From Edaphochlamys debaryana (taxonomy: Eukaryota; Chlorophyta; Chlorophyceae; Chlamydomonadales), in NCBI GenBank assembly GCA_016858145.1, contig JAEHOE010000071.1:124001-188000 (forward strand): a DNA stretch of 64,000 bases, read 5' to 3'. Position 1 is the stretch's first letter; each line of letters starts with the position of its first letter. The translations under genes and the position numbers were made by a program. A model generated the notes under the pieces. That model did no database searches. It was not told the DNA's origin and saw nothing but the letters and a program-made list of their open reading frames with translations. Below are positions 36,903 to 50,026 of this stretch, one piece after another.

Positions 36903-39900
36903 ATGTGCGCATTCCAAGGTCGGACGCTCCTCCGGGTCTTCCTTATTACCTTGAGTACATACCGGTTATGCTGGTCGCAGCCGCTTGCCATCTCCAGTAA
37001 GTTCGAGGCCGCAGCGCTCAGTAACAGCGATACTTCATGCCGACGGCAGACGCACCGTCTTTTGTTGTTTCATTAGAATACTGCTTCGAAATTGAACAAG
37101 AGGACCTATAAGCCACACCAAGCGGGTTGACCTAGGCGAGGGTGCAACTGCCAGGCTGTCGCGTGCCGGCCCCTACCCCCAGCCTACCCCCACCTTGCCC
37201 CCGACACGTTACCAGTCGTGCAGCGCAAACACTGCTGCTCGGCGGTTCCCCTCAGTGCATTTGGATACCGCTGAACCGATGCCCTCCTTAGGCAAAGGTT
37301 TCTTTCCGTATCTTCCGCATTCCATCCATGTCCCCCAGAATGCAACACGGCCCCATGTGGCGGCGGCGCCACCTGCGCGGACTGGCGACTGGGGTTTGGC
37401 TGCTCTTGCCTGCCGGGGCAGTGGTACAACTACGCCGCCCGCGGGTGCCAAGGTGGGTCGGCGGGCGGGCTAAGCCATGGTCTCGGGTGTGTCATGGCGC
37501 ACCCGCGGTGTACTTTTCTGGGACGTGCCAGCCAAGGGGCAGGCACACGTGTTCATAGCATCATGCAAGATGCTAGGGGGCCAGCGCTATCCTATCAGGG
37601 CCCGAAGTGATTGCAGCATGGCCCCTCGCTGACGGCCCGTACACACCCGCCCTTTGCACCCCGGCCCCCAGACATTAACGAGTGGTAAGCTGTGTGGGGA
37701 AGTGTGCGGGCGCCAGTGGGGTGGACTGCTGCAATGCGGGGGCAGCACCTCAGGGGCTGGCGAATCCTGCGCCAGATACGCCGGCCCAAATCCAGCAGTG
37801 CTGCCCTTGACTGGGCGCGGGAGATTTCCTCGTTTGGGCACACCTATGCCGTACACCTATATGCCGTACACCTATATGCCGTACATGGGCGGGATGACAG
37901 GACGCTGGGCACGCTGCCGCTCGCTAGCGGCGTACGATTACCGGTAGAACGAAATCAGCAGAGCCCAGCTAGGGTGTTGTGGCTGGGCGGGGGCCCCTCT
38001 GCTGATAGCAAGCCGCGCGGAATTGAGCCTAGGGGGCTGTGGGGCCCTCTGAGAACGTTACCCTCCCGGCGGAATGTTCCCTTCTCCCGGCCTATGCAAG
38101 GCATCCACAGATAGAACGCGTGTCTAACCGCACGCATGCTCGCTTTTCCCCTGAAACGCATGACGATGTGCTTCTGCCTCTCCGCCGGAATCACCCGGCA
38201 GCCAAGCGCCGCGCAGGTGGGGTTCCGTGGGCACTGGATGCAATGAAGGGCCGGTACGCTTCTTCCCTGTGACCCCTCCTCTTTGCCTCACTTGGCTTTC
38301 CGACGCCCTTGACGTGTACGCTTGCTCGCCTGCAGCGTGTGCCCGGAGGCCACCCCCGCCGGCTGCGTGGACCGGATTGGAAATTACACGTGCACGTGAG
38401 TAGCTAGTCGAGGGATTACAAGGGCTTGGTGTGCCGTGGGCGTTGAGTACGCCGCCGGCAGCCAGGCGTTGCAGACGGTGCACTGAACGGTTTATGCCGA
38501 GATCGAATCCCGCCCGCCACCGCAGTTTGTTCGATCTGAAAACTGTCTCGGTGCCTGATGTAAAGCCTTACATCCCGTCGACCCAACACCTACCGGCCGC
38601 AGGTGCTCCACGCCAGGGTACCAACCACTGAGGAAGGCATTGAACCCAAGCCAGGATCAAAAACAGCCGAATGCCTGCGTGGATATCGATGAGGTGGGAT
38701 TGGCTCGGTGGTGCACCTTGCCGCTTTGAACCATGAACAGAAGCAGGCAGGCCTAGGCGGGGCATGAGGGGCACTACGGCGAGGGGACGGCTGCTGACCC
38801 CGGTTATCTGGTTCTGCCCTTCAATTAATCCGCAGTGCAACCCGCCAGACGGGACCAAGCCATGTGGCTCCGCAACATGCGTTAACCTCAACGGGACATA
38901 CACGTACGTACGTGAGGTTGACTGGACACATTTCTGCTGGGGTCTTGAGGGGTTCCAATGTTGTCAGAGCCAACAAGGCTGTGTGCACCATACATGGCCT
39001 CACGCACACAAGCTCCCCTCAATTCCCTCTTCTGCTTTGCTGCTGGACTTCCACCCACGACGAATGCAGGTGCTCCTGTCCCACGGGCATGTACTACTCT
39101 GGCGGAACCGGCGGATCATGCGTTGACGTCAACGACTGGTGAGGTCTCAGTGATGAGATCAGGGAACGCACGCACCACAATCCTCCTGCAATTATGAGAT
39201 CCGTTTTACCTTTCAGCGCGCTCCAAACGGTGAAAATGCCACAGGGCCTTGATCTCAAGGCCTGCCCCCTGCCCGTTTCATTCTGTGATTACCGCAGTGC
39301 GTTCGACCCAGTGCCCTGCGCCACGCTCACGGGACAGACGCTACCTCGGTGCTTCAACGGGCTGCCGTCGGCCGGGGGCCCCACGTGCTCCTGCGCTCAT
39401 CTTGGGCCCAACGTCACAAAGGGCTACGGCTGCGGCGGTACGTCTAGTACGTTGCGCATGCAGATCAACAAGCAAAGCGGCGTGTTGCTTGCGTGGGCCC
39501 CCGCCTTGCTAAAAGCTGTTGGTACTGCTGTCCATTTGCAAATGCGCAGCCGTTGTTTCCAATGGTATCACCTACTATCCCAGGACCCCAATCTGTGAGT
39601 CACTTCAAGAAAGGACGTAGATAGAACAAGTCGAATGGCTCACCTGACAGGCTGGCGGCCACTGCGGGTATAAGTTGAATGCTTCATTGTTCCTGCTGCG
39701 TGCCTTGTGCCACGTATTGCACGCCATTTGCCTCCCAGACTGCTTTCCTGGCGCCTGCGGGAGCAACGGCACGTGTTTTAACTATGATAAACTGGGCTAC
39801 GGCTGCATATGCCCCAAGGGCTACTGGTGGAGCGCCTTTGAGGCCGCATGCCTTGGTGAGAAACGGCTGCGAGCACCGCTACGGCGTGCCACACTCGAGC

Positions 39901-42900
39901 ATGATCCGTCCTGCTCGAGCAATCTTGCATTTCCAGGCCCTTGTTTTTGGTGCTGAACCCTTTCTCCCCTCTAAACAACCCTGCACTTCCGCTCCACCTT
40001 GTCGACGCGCCGACCCTCAGATGTGAGTTCGTTTCTTGATCCTTGATGGGGGTTTACGGTTTTGCTGCTGCTGCTGCTGCTGTGGTGGCGGAATGACAAT
40101 TGAAACTGCCTGCTTCCCTCCCTTTGCAGGTAAACGAGTGCCAGCAGGTAGGGGTGCGCATCCCGTTCCGGTCTACTTTTGGGTTGAGGATGCAATGTCG
40201 TTTACCCTAGCAAATCCCCCGGTCACGATGCGTGGCTCTCGTGGTTGGGAATGGCTTCGAAGGGGCGCTCTGGTGCTCCCTGCATGCCCGCCTCACCTCT
40301 TCAGGGGCCCATTCCTTGTGATGACCCAGCGGCTATCTGTGTGAACACTCCCGGGAGCTACTACTGCAAGTGAGATACTTGTAATGCGGGAATACCACGC
40401 CAGCTAGCCATCCAGTCACCAATGAAGCCGACTGTTTGATTGCTGCCGCCTGCAATGCCTCAGGTGCCGGGACGGCTATAACTACGTAAACGACACACGC
40501 ATCACGAAAGTGATAGATTATTACAATCCCAACACGGGTATCACAACCAGAAAGTACTACACAAGCAACAAGTTCATCTGCGCACGTGGGCTTGCGAAGG
40601 GCTAGGTGGCCTGGAAAAAATGTCTACTGAACCCGCCCACCTACCCCTTCCATGGGTCCTCCTTACATTCGGCCAGCCATCAACCCATGCACGTCGACTA
40701 CTTGTGGGAATGCCACGTGCATTTTTGGCGGCGCACTTCCGGTGTGGGATTATGTTCCATTCAACGTCGGAGCAGGTTACACGTGAGAATAATGACTAGA
40801 CGGATCGAGCTGTCCAGCCTTGCCGGTGTCTGTAATGGTTCGGGAAACTCACCTTGTTCCTCTTGTGCGCTGCCACCCAGGTGCTCCTGCCCTCAAGGAA
40901 TGTATTACAGCAATGGATCCTGCTACGGTACGTGCCATGTAGCGTATGATCATCACTTGGCTATGGCTGGACCCTTTCAGCCCATGCCTTAGGAGGCCAT
41001 ACGCTGGGGAGGACTTCATCAATGAATTGTCTTTCCTTCTTTCCTGTCATTGAAACCGCATGTATCTAATGCATCCCGCCGATCACAGAGGCCAACGACT
41101 GGTAAGCTTGGGCTTGTACATTGACAAATGAATCGAGTTATCTGGCGGTTGGTAATGACAGTTGGATGTCTACTACGGTTAGTTACCACTTGCTCACTTG
41201 CTCTACTTGATCAATCGTCATCTTCCACAACGCAGCGCTGCGTACCCGCCCCCCTGCGGAGGCTCATCCCGCTGCGTCCCAAAGCCGGCTCCACCCGGAG
41301 GCCTGACGTGCTCATGCGACCACCTGGGCTACGGTGGCATAACGTATGATCCCGTGCGGAGGGACTGCGTGGGTAAGCAGAGGACTGGGTGTACTGGGGG
41401 CTTCTTGCAATTATCCAGATTGGGTTCAAGCCATGCTGACGTACGGTTGCCTTGTCTGGCACACATGTACTACGCACGTTGGTTCGTCAGACATCGACGA
41501 GGTACGCCTCTTGAGTTGCATCGCATGGACTGCTGCGGGTTGTGAAGGGTGCTGATAAGGTGTACGGGTTGGGCACACTGAGTCGACTCTAGGAAGGCTG
41601 ACACACACTATGCCTGCCCACCCTCTTTCAGTGCACCCAGCAGACGGCGTGTCAAGGCCTTAAGAATTGTATGAACGCCCTCGAGACGTACTTCTGCGGT
41701 AAGAGCTGTCGATTTGAGTTTGCACGCCAAAAGGAGCGCGAGGGCAAGAGTGTTCGCATTTGGGACTAAGCCGCCTCACCAGTGTTTCCATCGCGTGTTC
41801 ATGATTCTTGCAGACGCGTTCGTGGGGTGTTATCGTGACGATGGCGTCCGCCTGGTCCCCACGCCCCTCAATGGCGCCGCCGAAACTTCCGTGATGACAC
41901 CCGCTGTCTGTGCCGCTCTGGCGCGCAAGGCTGGTGAGCATTTGGACATAGGGCGTGTCTGAGTAGTGGGAAGACTGAGACCTTGGGAGTGCCAGCTAGC
42001 TCAACGAGATTGCCCCTGCATCCCGCTCGCGCTCGCGCAGGTTATGCGTTTTATGGGTTGAGCAGCGGCAACACCTGCCTCGGCACCAATGATGCGGCCA
42101 AGGCCGTCGCCCTGGCAACGTAATTGCGCCACGCACCCAGCATCGTTATGGCTCTCGCTCGCTTTGGCCAGTGCGCTCACTCGAGGGTTGGCTGACACCC
42201 ATCTCGCCTTCTTGGCAAAATGGATGCAGGAGCCCAAACTGCACGACGGCGTGCACAGGAGATTCGTTTAGTACGTGTGGTGGCCAGAACGCAACGCAGC
42301 TGTACCGCGTCGGTGAGCTGCCCCAGGGCAAAACGATGAGCATGCACACATGCATTCTGAACTTGACGCACTCCCTCTGGTGCGTGCCCTGATGTCCACA
42401 TCAACCTTAACCAGCACCGCCTGTCCCTGTGTGCCCCCAGGCGGCTACGATGATGCCCCCGTCAGCTGCTTTGAGTTGGACGGCCTCCGGATGCTGCGCC
42501 TGGGACCAGACGACGTGGACATGACCCCGGCGAAATGCGCGCTGAGGGTCCGGCTCTCGGGCGTTGGTGAGTTGTGTAAAGACCTGAAGACGGATGAGGG
42601 GTTATGCCTCCCGAGGTAGGGTTTCTGGTTTCCACGGGGTTGAGGTAGGTAGTGCAACCTGCCATCCATATCTGACGGCCCGACATGACCGCCATGGTGT
42701 CAAGCACTGAGCACCGCCGCGCGCCCGTGCCCTTCCTCCAAGTACTCCAATCCCCCGCCCGCCGCAGACTTTCAGCTGTACGGTGTCCAGGGCTCGTCTT
42801 GCCGCACAATGAGCCCAAGCGATGTGGCGCGTTTCGCCAGTAGCAGCGGTTGTACGCTGCGGTGCCCCGCGGACAACAACTGGATCTGCGGCAACACCAC

Positions 42901-45900
42901 GTCGGCCGTCAGCGTGTACCGAGTTGGTGAGCGTAGGCCCGCCTGCGCTTGTCCTTTACCTCGCTCCAAAGAATCCCAGACATGTTCAAACGTGCCAATG
43001 CCCTACTTCATTCCTTTATTCCCTTTCCCCTCTTTCATTCCAGTGGAGCCAGTCAACCTGGCGTTGAAGAGGGCGGTTACGGCCTCGACAGAGTTCTCGG
43101 TGGTAGATCTGGGTGCAAAGTGAGCTCTTCTTTGTGTGCGCCCACCGACTTGCTTTCCGCTCAACAGCCGTCACACGAACCAACCCTCGAGTTCAGGGCT
43201 GTTTTAAGCCTCTAATAAATCCCTATCTTCATGCGCATCCCCCAGGTATGCGGTGGACGGTCTGACTGGAGCTGACTCGCCTGCCTTCCAGGCGGACTAT
43301 CTGGACCCAACGGCATGGCTGCTGGTTGACCTCACGGCTCCGCTGCCTGTGACTCGCGTTAGGATCTTCACGCGATCCGTCTGCTGCCAGGGCTATCTCC
43401 AGGGCCTGGAGCTACGGCTGGGGAATGATTCAGGAGTCTTCATGTTCAACAACCCGCTCGTCTGGAGTCAGGCGCCGGGTGTGATCCTAGGCATGGGCGT
43501 GGTGTACGACATCCACCTGCCGGGGCGCCCCGTGGGTCGGTTCTTCTCGATCCAGGATTTCGCACCGGGCTTTGGACAGGTCCTGACGCTCACGGAGCTC
43601 CAGGTGTTGGGCTACCGGCCCGGTGAGCGCTGGGAACGAATCATTAAACCGCCGTTATTTGGCACGGTTTCCGCTTACCGGTATTCCGCCTTGATGCCCG
43701 GGGATGGAGCCCGGGTGTCCAACGCGTGTCAAACTGACTGCTGTTGCCCCGCGTTGTTGTGCCGTGCCAGATCCCTGCGCCAGCTCCCCGTGTGGAGGAC
43801 TGCCCAACTGGTGCGCCAAGCCTAGCTCTGGCGCCTCCACCTTCACCTGCATGTACCCAGGTCAGTGTAGTCAGTGGTATTAGTGGAAGATAGCTAAGGC
43901 TTCCTACACCCTCCTAATAAACTCCTTCGCCCCGAATACAAGCAATCTGTCATGATTGGCAAAATTGACTGAGTTGGCCTTCGTTCATATCTTCGACCCT
44001 TCGTGCAGATCAAGATGAATGCAACCTGTCCGGCGCACAGAAGGTAGCGAATGACCCTGCCGGGATGAGAAGATGCAAGCTTGCTTGGATTGTTACGCGC
44101 GGGCCGCCTTGCTTTAAAAACCTTAGGCGCCCATCAACCCCCCGGACGTCAAATGACCCCCGCCCACTCACCCATGCCCTTTGCATGGCCGCTTCAACTG
44201 CTAGATTTGCGGAGGCGTGAGCAGCTGTATGAATGACTACGGCACGTACTACTGTGGTGAGTAGCTAGCCACAAGCCAGCTGTTACTGTTGTAGCAAATC
44301 TTTTGTTCATTGCCCAAATAGATGTCCTCGCTGAACGAAGCCAGCCAGGCTCACCTGTTACACCTGTGCTAGCTAGCACTAGAGAAAACCGCTCCGACTC
44401 AACCCCGCCCGCTGCCACTCGATCGCAGACGCCTTCGTGGGCTGTTGGGTGGACGACCTCAGGCGGCCCGGGGTCCGGGTGCTCAACACCGCTGCAGAGG
44501 CTGCGTTCATGACACAACAGCTGTGCGCCGCAATAGCTCGGAGAAACGGTGGGTTTGATTCCCTAGGGTTATCTGCCGGGGGCATCACTGGATGGCCATC
44601 AAGATGGAGCAGCGGAGCGCCCATGCCACGATGGCCCTTCTGCGCGCACGTGCGCTTCATAAAGCAGTTATAGGTATAAGCTCAGTCCTGCCTCCTACGC
44701 ATCTCAGCTCATCCCCGCGGGTGCCCTCCCTGCACGCGCGCAGGAGTGCCATTCTTCGGCTTGAGGTCTGGTAACACCTGCATTGGCACCAACGACATAA
44801 CATCCGCAATTGCGCTCGGCAGGTTGGTGGCGGCGGGGTTTGTTGATTGCTTGCTTCGGGCGGGCTCGCCGCCTTGCAAGGGCTGCTGTTGATCGGCAGG
44901 TTGGTGGCGGCGGGGTTTGTTGATTGCTTGCTTCGGGCGGGCTCGCCGCCTTGCAAGGGCTGCTGTTGAACTCTGACCTTAAGCATCCGCAACCTTCGCC
45001 GCTCAGTTCGACGGCGTGCAACAGAACGTGCGCCCCAAACAGCCCCCGAATGTGTGGCGGCATCAACGCCACCAGCCTGTTCAGCATCGGTAAGGGCCTT
45101 TGAGTACTGATCCGTATGCATGCTCAATCATCATAGAAGGAATAATGAAACCGGCGGAAACCGAGTAAGGAATGGCCATCCCTGCTCGGCCTCTGCAGGT
45201 GGCTACCCCGCTGACGTGTACGTCGGGTGTGTGCTGCCCGACGCTGCGCTCCTGCCGCTCCTGGCTGCGGACGTCGACATGACGCCGGCAAAGTGTTCCA
45301 TGCTGGTCCGCAAGGCCAACGCGGGTGAGGGTTCGTGGTTCATGATTCTCCGGGGACAGCATAGCTAGGCGGGCTTGGCTCTTTGAGGCGCTGAACCCGG
45401 TCCCCCTGCACTCCCTGCTTTTCGCTTTGGACCGCAGGCCACCAGCTGTACGGCGTTCAGAACGCCACACGGTGCCTCGTGGGGAACAAAACCTCATCCG
45501 TGCCTCTGCTTCGTACGAGCCCGTACGGATGCAATATGAGCTGTTCGTCTGACGGCAACTGGGTCTGTGGTGGAGCCGGCGCAATCAGCCTATACGCTCG
45601 AGGTGAGACCGCCATCCAGTGCTGCAATTGGATGACGAGCCGACTGCCATTCGTTGCTGCAAGCAAGCTTTGCTCTGCTTTTATCGTTATATATCTTTTT
45701 GTATCAACTTGAATCCTCCTATGAAATGCAGCGGATCCCATCAACGCAGCCCTCCAGAAGCCGGCCTACGCCTCTTCGGCGCTGAACGGCACCCTGTGTG
45801 CAAACAGCATCTGCGTCCCCGACCGGGTCGTGGACGGAGTCACGGGCCCGGCCTACTTCCAGTCGAACATCAGCGACAGCTACCCCTGGCTGTCGATCAA

Positions 45901-48900
45901 CCTCACAGCGCTGATGCGAGTGGCAGGGTTTCGTATCTTCGTGCGTGCGACGAACCTCCAGAGCGCCCAACTGCGCGTGGGAAACTTCAGTATCACTCGG
46001 CCCAGCGACAGGCCTGCTATCAGCCGCAACCTGCTGGTGTGGAAGCAAGCCGGGCCAATCACAGCCGGCGCGGTCTTCACAATCGTATTGTCGGGGCCGG
46101 GTGTGGTGGGCCGCTTTGTGACGCTGCAGAATATGGCGGCAGCGCCTGCGCTAAGCATTTCGGAGCTTGAGGTGATGAGCTGCCCCCCTGGTAAGAGGCT
46201 GAGGGGAACAAACCGGCTGTGAGTGAATAGATACCGGCTTGATCATCTAGAGCGCACAGGCCATGCTTATTACCCAAGCTTTGCAAGTGGTGATCGGTCT
46301 ATGCGTGCCATTCCCAATGCAGACCCTTGCGCCAGCAAGCCGTGCGGCGAGCTGCCCAACTTCTGTGACAAGAAGTCAGCCACGTCCTTCGTGTGCACAG
46401 GTGGGTCCCCTGAAAGGCGTGCATATTATCGAAGGGGAACACAAGCAACAGCATGGTCAAAGGGAGCCTCTGCGGGCGGGGCGTCGTCTTCAAGCACAGG
46501 CGGAATGTCCCTCCCCTGAATTTCCGGAAACCCTTCCCCTTTCCAACCCTGCCACAATTTTCCGTCACCCTACCTTCCTCCTCTTGCCGTCAATTAGTTC
46601 CGGAGGTTGACGAGTGCAGGTCAGTCCATAGACATGCATTCTGCGGTGTTGGGCGAGCTGAACACGCGGCATTTGAATGGGTGCGAGCGGGGCATGATAC
46701 CGGCTTGTCCCACCCCTTCCACACCCTCCTGCAGTCTGACTGGGGCCGACCGCGTGTGCACGGGGATGCACAGCTGCATCAACGACAACCAGACCTACTA
46801 CTGCGGTGCGTACGGCAACCTCAATTCATACGCACGCTCTCGACTGTATAGAAGATACGCATCATGCCATCGCAAAGTAGTGTTGTCTGCCCGTACCTCC
46901 ACCATGCCCCAGCTCCCGTCCTCCCCCGCCCCCGCAGATGCGCTGCTGGGGTGTTTCCGCGACACGGGCAACCTCACGCTCCTCAGCAGTGCGACGCAGG
47001 CCACGGGGGTGTCCCTCGCGCTCTGCGCCTCCTTGGCTCGCCGGGCGGGTGAGGAGAGGGAGGCGGGCGGCGGTAGCAAGCGGCCCAGAGCTTTGCTGAA
47101 CCAGATGCGCATTTGTTCCCGGATAGCTATCGTTACACCTGGCGGCTGCTGGCATGCACATTATGACTTTTTGCGCTCATGCGTGCAGGCCTGGTGTTCT
47201 ACGGCCTGCAGGCGGGGCGGACTTGCCTCGGAACCAACGACGTCTTTGCAGGAATTGCAGCCACCAGACTCAACGGGTGCGGGGTTCCTGGATGGGAGGA
47301 GAAGATCTCCATTGCAGAGACGGAAAGTCTTAGGGGGTTGCTAGAGGTGACTTTGCTTCACTTTCTATTCTTGCAGGAGCACTGGCTGCGTGACCCCATG
47401 CACGGGGCAGCCCAACCTGAAATGTGGAGGCACGGGGGCCAACACGCTTTACCGCGCCGGTAAGGGCGGTCAAGAGAGCAGGGAATCGGACTCCAGGCAG
47501 TCGTCGGTTTGTCACCCCCACGCACTGCATGCAGATGCACATCTGCCCCTGGCCCTGCGATACACTGACAGCCTCTTGCACCCTTGGCCCTTGCAGGCGG
47601 CTACAGGGATGTCCCTGTCGGGTGCGTGGCCCTTAACGTCTCAACGATGCCCCAGATTGGCGTTGCACCAGACATGTCGCCCGCCCAGTGTGCAATGCTG
47701 GCTCGACGGGCCAACGCCGGTGGGTGTGCTGCAAAGCGGTTGGGCTGTAGGTACCTGTGTGCGTGCAGTGCGTGGCACACCCACCGGTATTGCCGCAATG
47801 CATTATCGTGCATGGCTGAGCGCTTCGAACCCTTCCCATCCTGGAGAGATCACCAGCGCAGACTGATTTAGCATGCGTTGTCTGCTCGCAGGCAATGTGC
47901 TGTACGCCGTACGGCGTGCAGGGCGACAAGTGCCGTACCATCCGCCGGAGCGATCTGCAGGCTGCAACCGCTGGCAGTGGCTGCTCTGAATGCGCGGGCA
48001 GCCCAGCCTGGATGTGCGGCGGCGCGTCTACGGTCAGCATGTACTCCATCGGTAAGCGAGCCATCCAGCCATGGGGTACTAATGTGGCGTGCTTTGATGA
48101 GGTCATTGGGCTCTTCCTGTCCAGTCTGTCTATCGGTCTGTCTCTTTATCCAGGTCTGTCAAGCGAAACGCACACCTGTCAACCTCCCCTGCCTGCTGCC
48201 CGCCATGCATTCTCCGCCGCAGAAGATCCAAGCAACGCGGCGCTCAGGCGGCCAACCTATTCCTCGTCTGTCGACACCAACGCAACATCCGCCGCGTGCG
48301 CACCAGCCTCCTGCGGCCCAGTCGGCGCGGTCGACGGCAACAGCAGCGCTCCCTCTACCTCTTACTTCCAAACCAACGCCTCAGACAGGGCGCCTTGGAT
48401 CTCAGTCGACTTGGGCTCTGTAGTACCGGTGGTTGCGGTCCGGCTGTTTGTGCGTGGCGGTAATCTTCAGGGTGCGCAGCTACGGCTCGGCAACGTCAAC
48501 ATCAGCCGACCCAGTGACAGCGGTCTGATTCGCAGCAACCAGCTCGTATGGCAGCAGACGGGACCCATCCGCCAGGACGCTTTGTTCACCATCGTGCTGT
48601 CAGGGCCGCCAGCACGGGTCGGGCGCTTCGTGACCCTGCAGAACTTTGCACCCGGCGCTCGCTCAGCCACCGGCCATCAGTCTGGTGGAGATGGAGGTCC
48701 TGACGAGCGCAGACACAAGTAAGCCGCGTTTGTGCCTTCGTTACAAGGGCATTGTTTGCGTGCGCACACACGGGCAATTCGGGTACCCCATGTCTGCTGA
48801 TGAATCCAGCGCACGTGCTGCCCATCCTCCACGCTCTACGCACCCGCGCGTCGATGTGCCTGGCTTGATGTCAACCCTTTGCCCACCCGCGCGCGCCAGA

Positions 48901-50026
48901 TCCGTGCACCTCGATGCCATGTGGAGGCGCTCCCCAGCTCTGCGTCCGAGACCCCCTTGCGCCGGTTGGGTACCGCTGCGACTGCACCCCCAACTCTATC
49001 ATCGCCCTGACGTGGGAGGCCGACCTCTGGACGTATAACAACCAGTACCACCCCCGCGGCAACCGCCCCACCTGCGCACAGCGTAAGCATCGGTGCAGCA
49101 TACGTGTTTGCAATGCAGCTGTAAGCAGCTGTAAGCATACGTGATGAGAAAGCAATTGCTAACCACTTGTCCATCCAACTGGTCTCTCACGCGCAGCTCC
49201 GGGTCCTGCATTTCGCCTGGCCAACAACCGCACCAACCCCGCGGGACTCTGCCTCAACATTGCTAGTACATCTAGCATCTACTCAGGAATTGAGGCCTGC
49301 AGCAACAGCTCAAGCCAGCAGCTCATAACCCTGGTGCCTGCCCGTAAGCTCATTCAAAGCAGAGCTTGGGAGCGGCATAGGTGCAAGCCAAGGGTTTCAC
49401 TAGTTTCACACGGCCTGATGCCACTAAGCTCAACAGCCTGGCCCTGCCTGCCTCAGGACCCCCGTTCTTACCCCCTCCCCTCAAAACCTTCGCAGAACCG
49501 GTGTATTCCATCTCACCACCGAGCCTTGGATTCTACAAAATCAAAGTCAACGGTCTCTGCGCGGCGCCCGATGAGAGCGGCGCCGCCATGTACCAGATGA
49601 TGCCTGCGCTGAGGTCTTGCAGCGACACTGCGCTCCAGCAGTGGTTTGCGGTCGTCAAGCACCCCATGACCGGGTGGTGAGAGCACGGAGCCACGCATGC
49701 AGGCCGGGATTGCCGCCTAGCTTGTCAGTGCCAGGCAGCTCGCTCGATTGGCTATGCTGAGTTTGCTGGACTCAGTGGCTTACTTGCCTGTTCCTCCACC
49801 ACCGCATTGATGATCTTAAGTATGTCGTACGTATTTCGCCCCCGTCCCAACCCTCAGGCTTCAGATCCAGCCGTACTTCGTTTTCAATGGGGTGATCAGC
49901 GACCAGGCGCCGTGGTGCCTTGAAGTGAACCTGGACTCGCCTTTGGGGCCAGTTGTCATTAGCTGGGCCTTTTGCTCGGTTGACCCCACCGCGTGGGGTC
50001 AGTGGTGGCAGCCGCGGGCGCCCTAG
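36903..50026 (+). CDS. Secreted mosaic protein: EGF-like, WSC, F5/8C and ricin-B-like domains (third cassette frameshifted)
   Basis: About 49 exons. Exon 1 (36903-36996) encodes a signal peptide (core LLRVFLITLSTYRLCWS). Exons 37339-41101 encode EGF-like and Ca-binding EGF modules with DINEC, DIDEC, DVNDC and DVNEC motifs. Then comes a cassette (Cys-rich EGF, Ca-EGF, WSC, WSC-like, F5/8C) repeated three times: 41236-43622, 43771-46190 and 46323-48718. A last EGF (48900-49082) and ricin-B/beta-trefoil-like repeats (49197-49343, 49457-49676, 49858-50026; QQWF and WGQWWQP) finish it. WSC motifs: AFVGCYRDDG, NTCLGTND, CGGQNATQLYRV. F5/8C motifs: VVDGVTG, WLSINLTALMRVAGFRIF, GRFVTLQN. All these domains are known carbohydrate or matrix binders, so a cell-wall or adhesion role is inferred. 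Exons 44 and 45 carry a 7-nt and a 1-nt insertion; otherwise the phase is perfect for about 1880 aa. Confidence 0.85.
40021..40022 (+). other. Predicted 2-nt micro-exon (AT)
   Basis: The exon 39739-39855 ends in phase 1 with G. The next clear exon is 40130-40147 (VNECQQ), which needs phase 0. Between them, ccctcag, AT and gtgagt stand back to back. Splicing in AT makes GAT (Asp) and completes DVNEC, the canonical start of a calcium-binding EGF domain. Skipping it shifts the frame. I found no longer open exon using the same donor. Confidence 0.6.
40063..40084. repeat. GCT trinucleotide microsatellite
   Basis: About six GCT units in the intron directly after the 2-nt micro-exon. Confidence 0.85.
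44816..44968. repeat. Tandem duplication of about 76 bp that includes a 5' splice site
   Basis: Two nearly identical copies begin at the end of exon 44744-44822 (tcggcaggttggtggc) and again at about 44893. Each carries the donor gcag/gttggt. Splicing from the first copy keeps the WSC frame. Confidence 0.85.

Noticed and set aside
37328..37558. Frame starting MSPRMQHGPMWRRRH as a signal-peptide exon
   Set aside because: The same DNA read in another frame gives a proper EGF domain with six cysteines flanked by good splice sites.
49197..50026. Ricin-like toxin gene
   Set aside because: Only beta-trefoil lectin-like repeats are present as the tail of a mosaic protein. There is no toxin A-chain.
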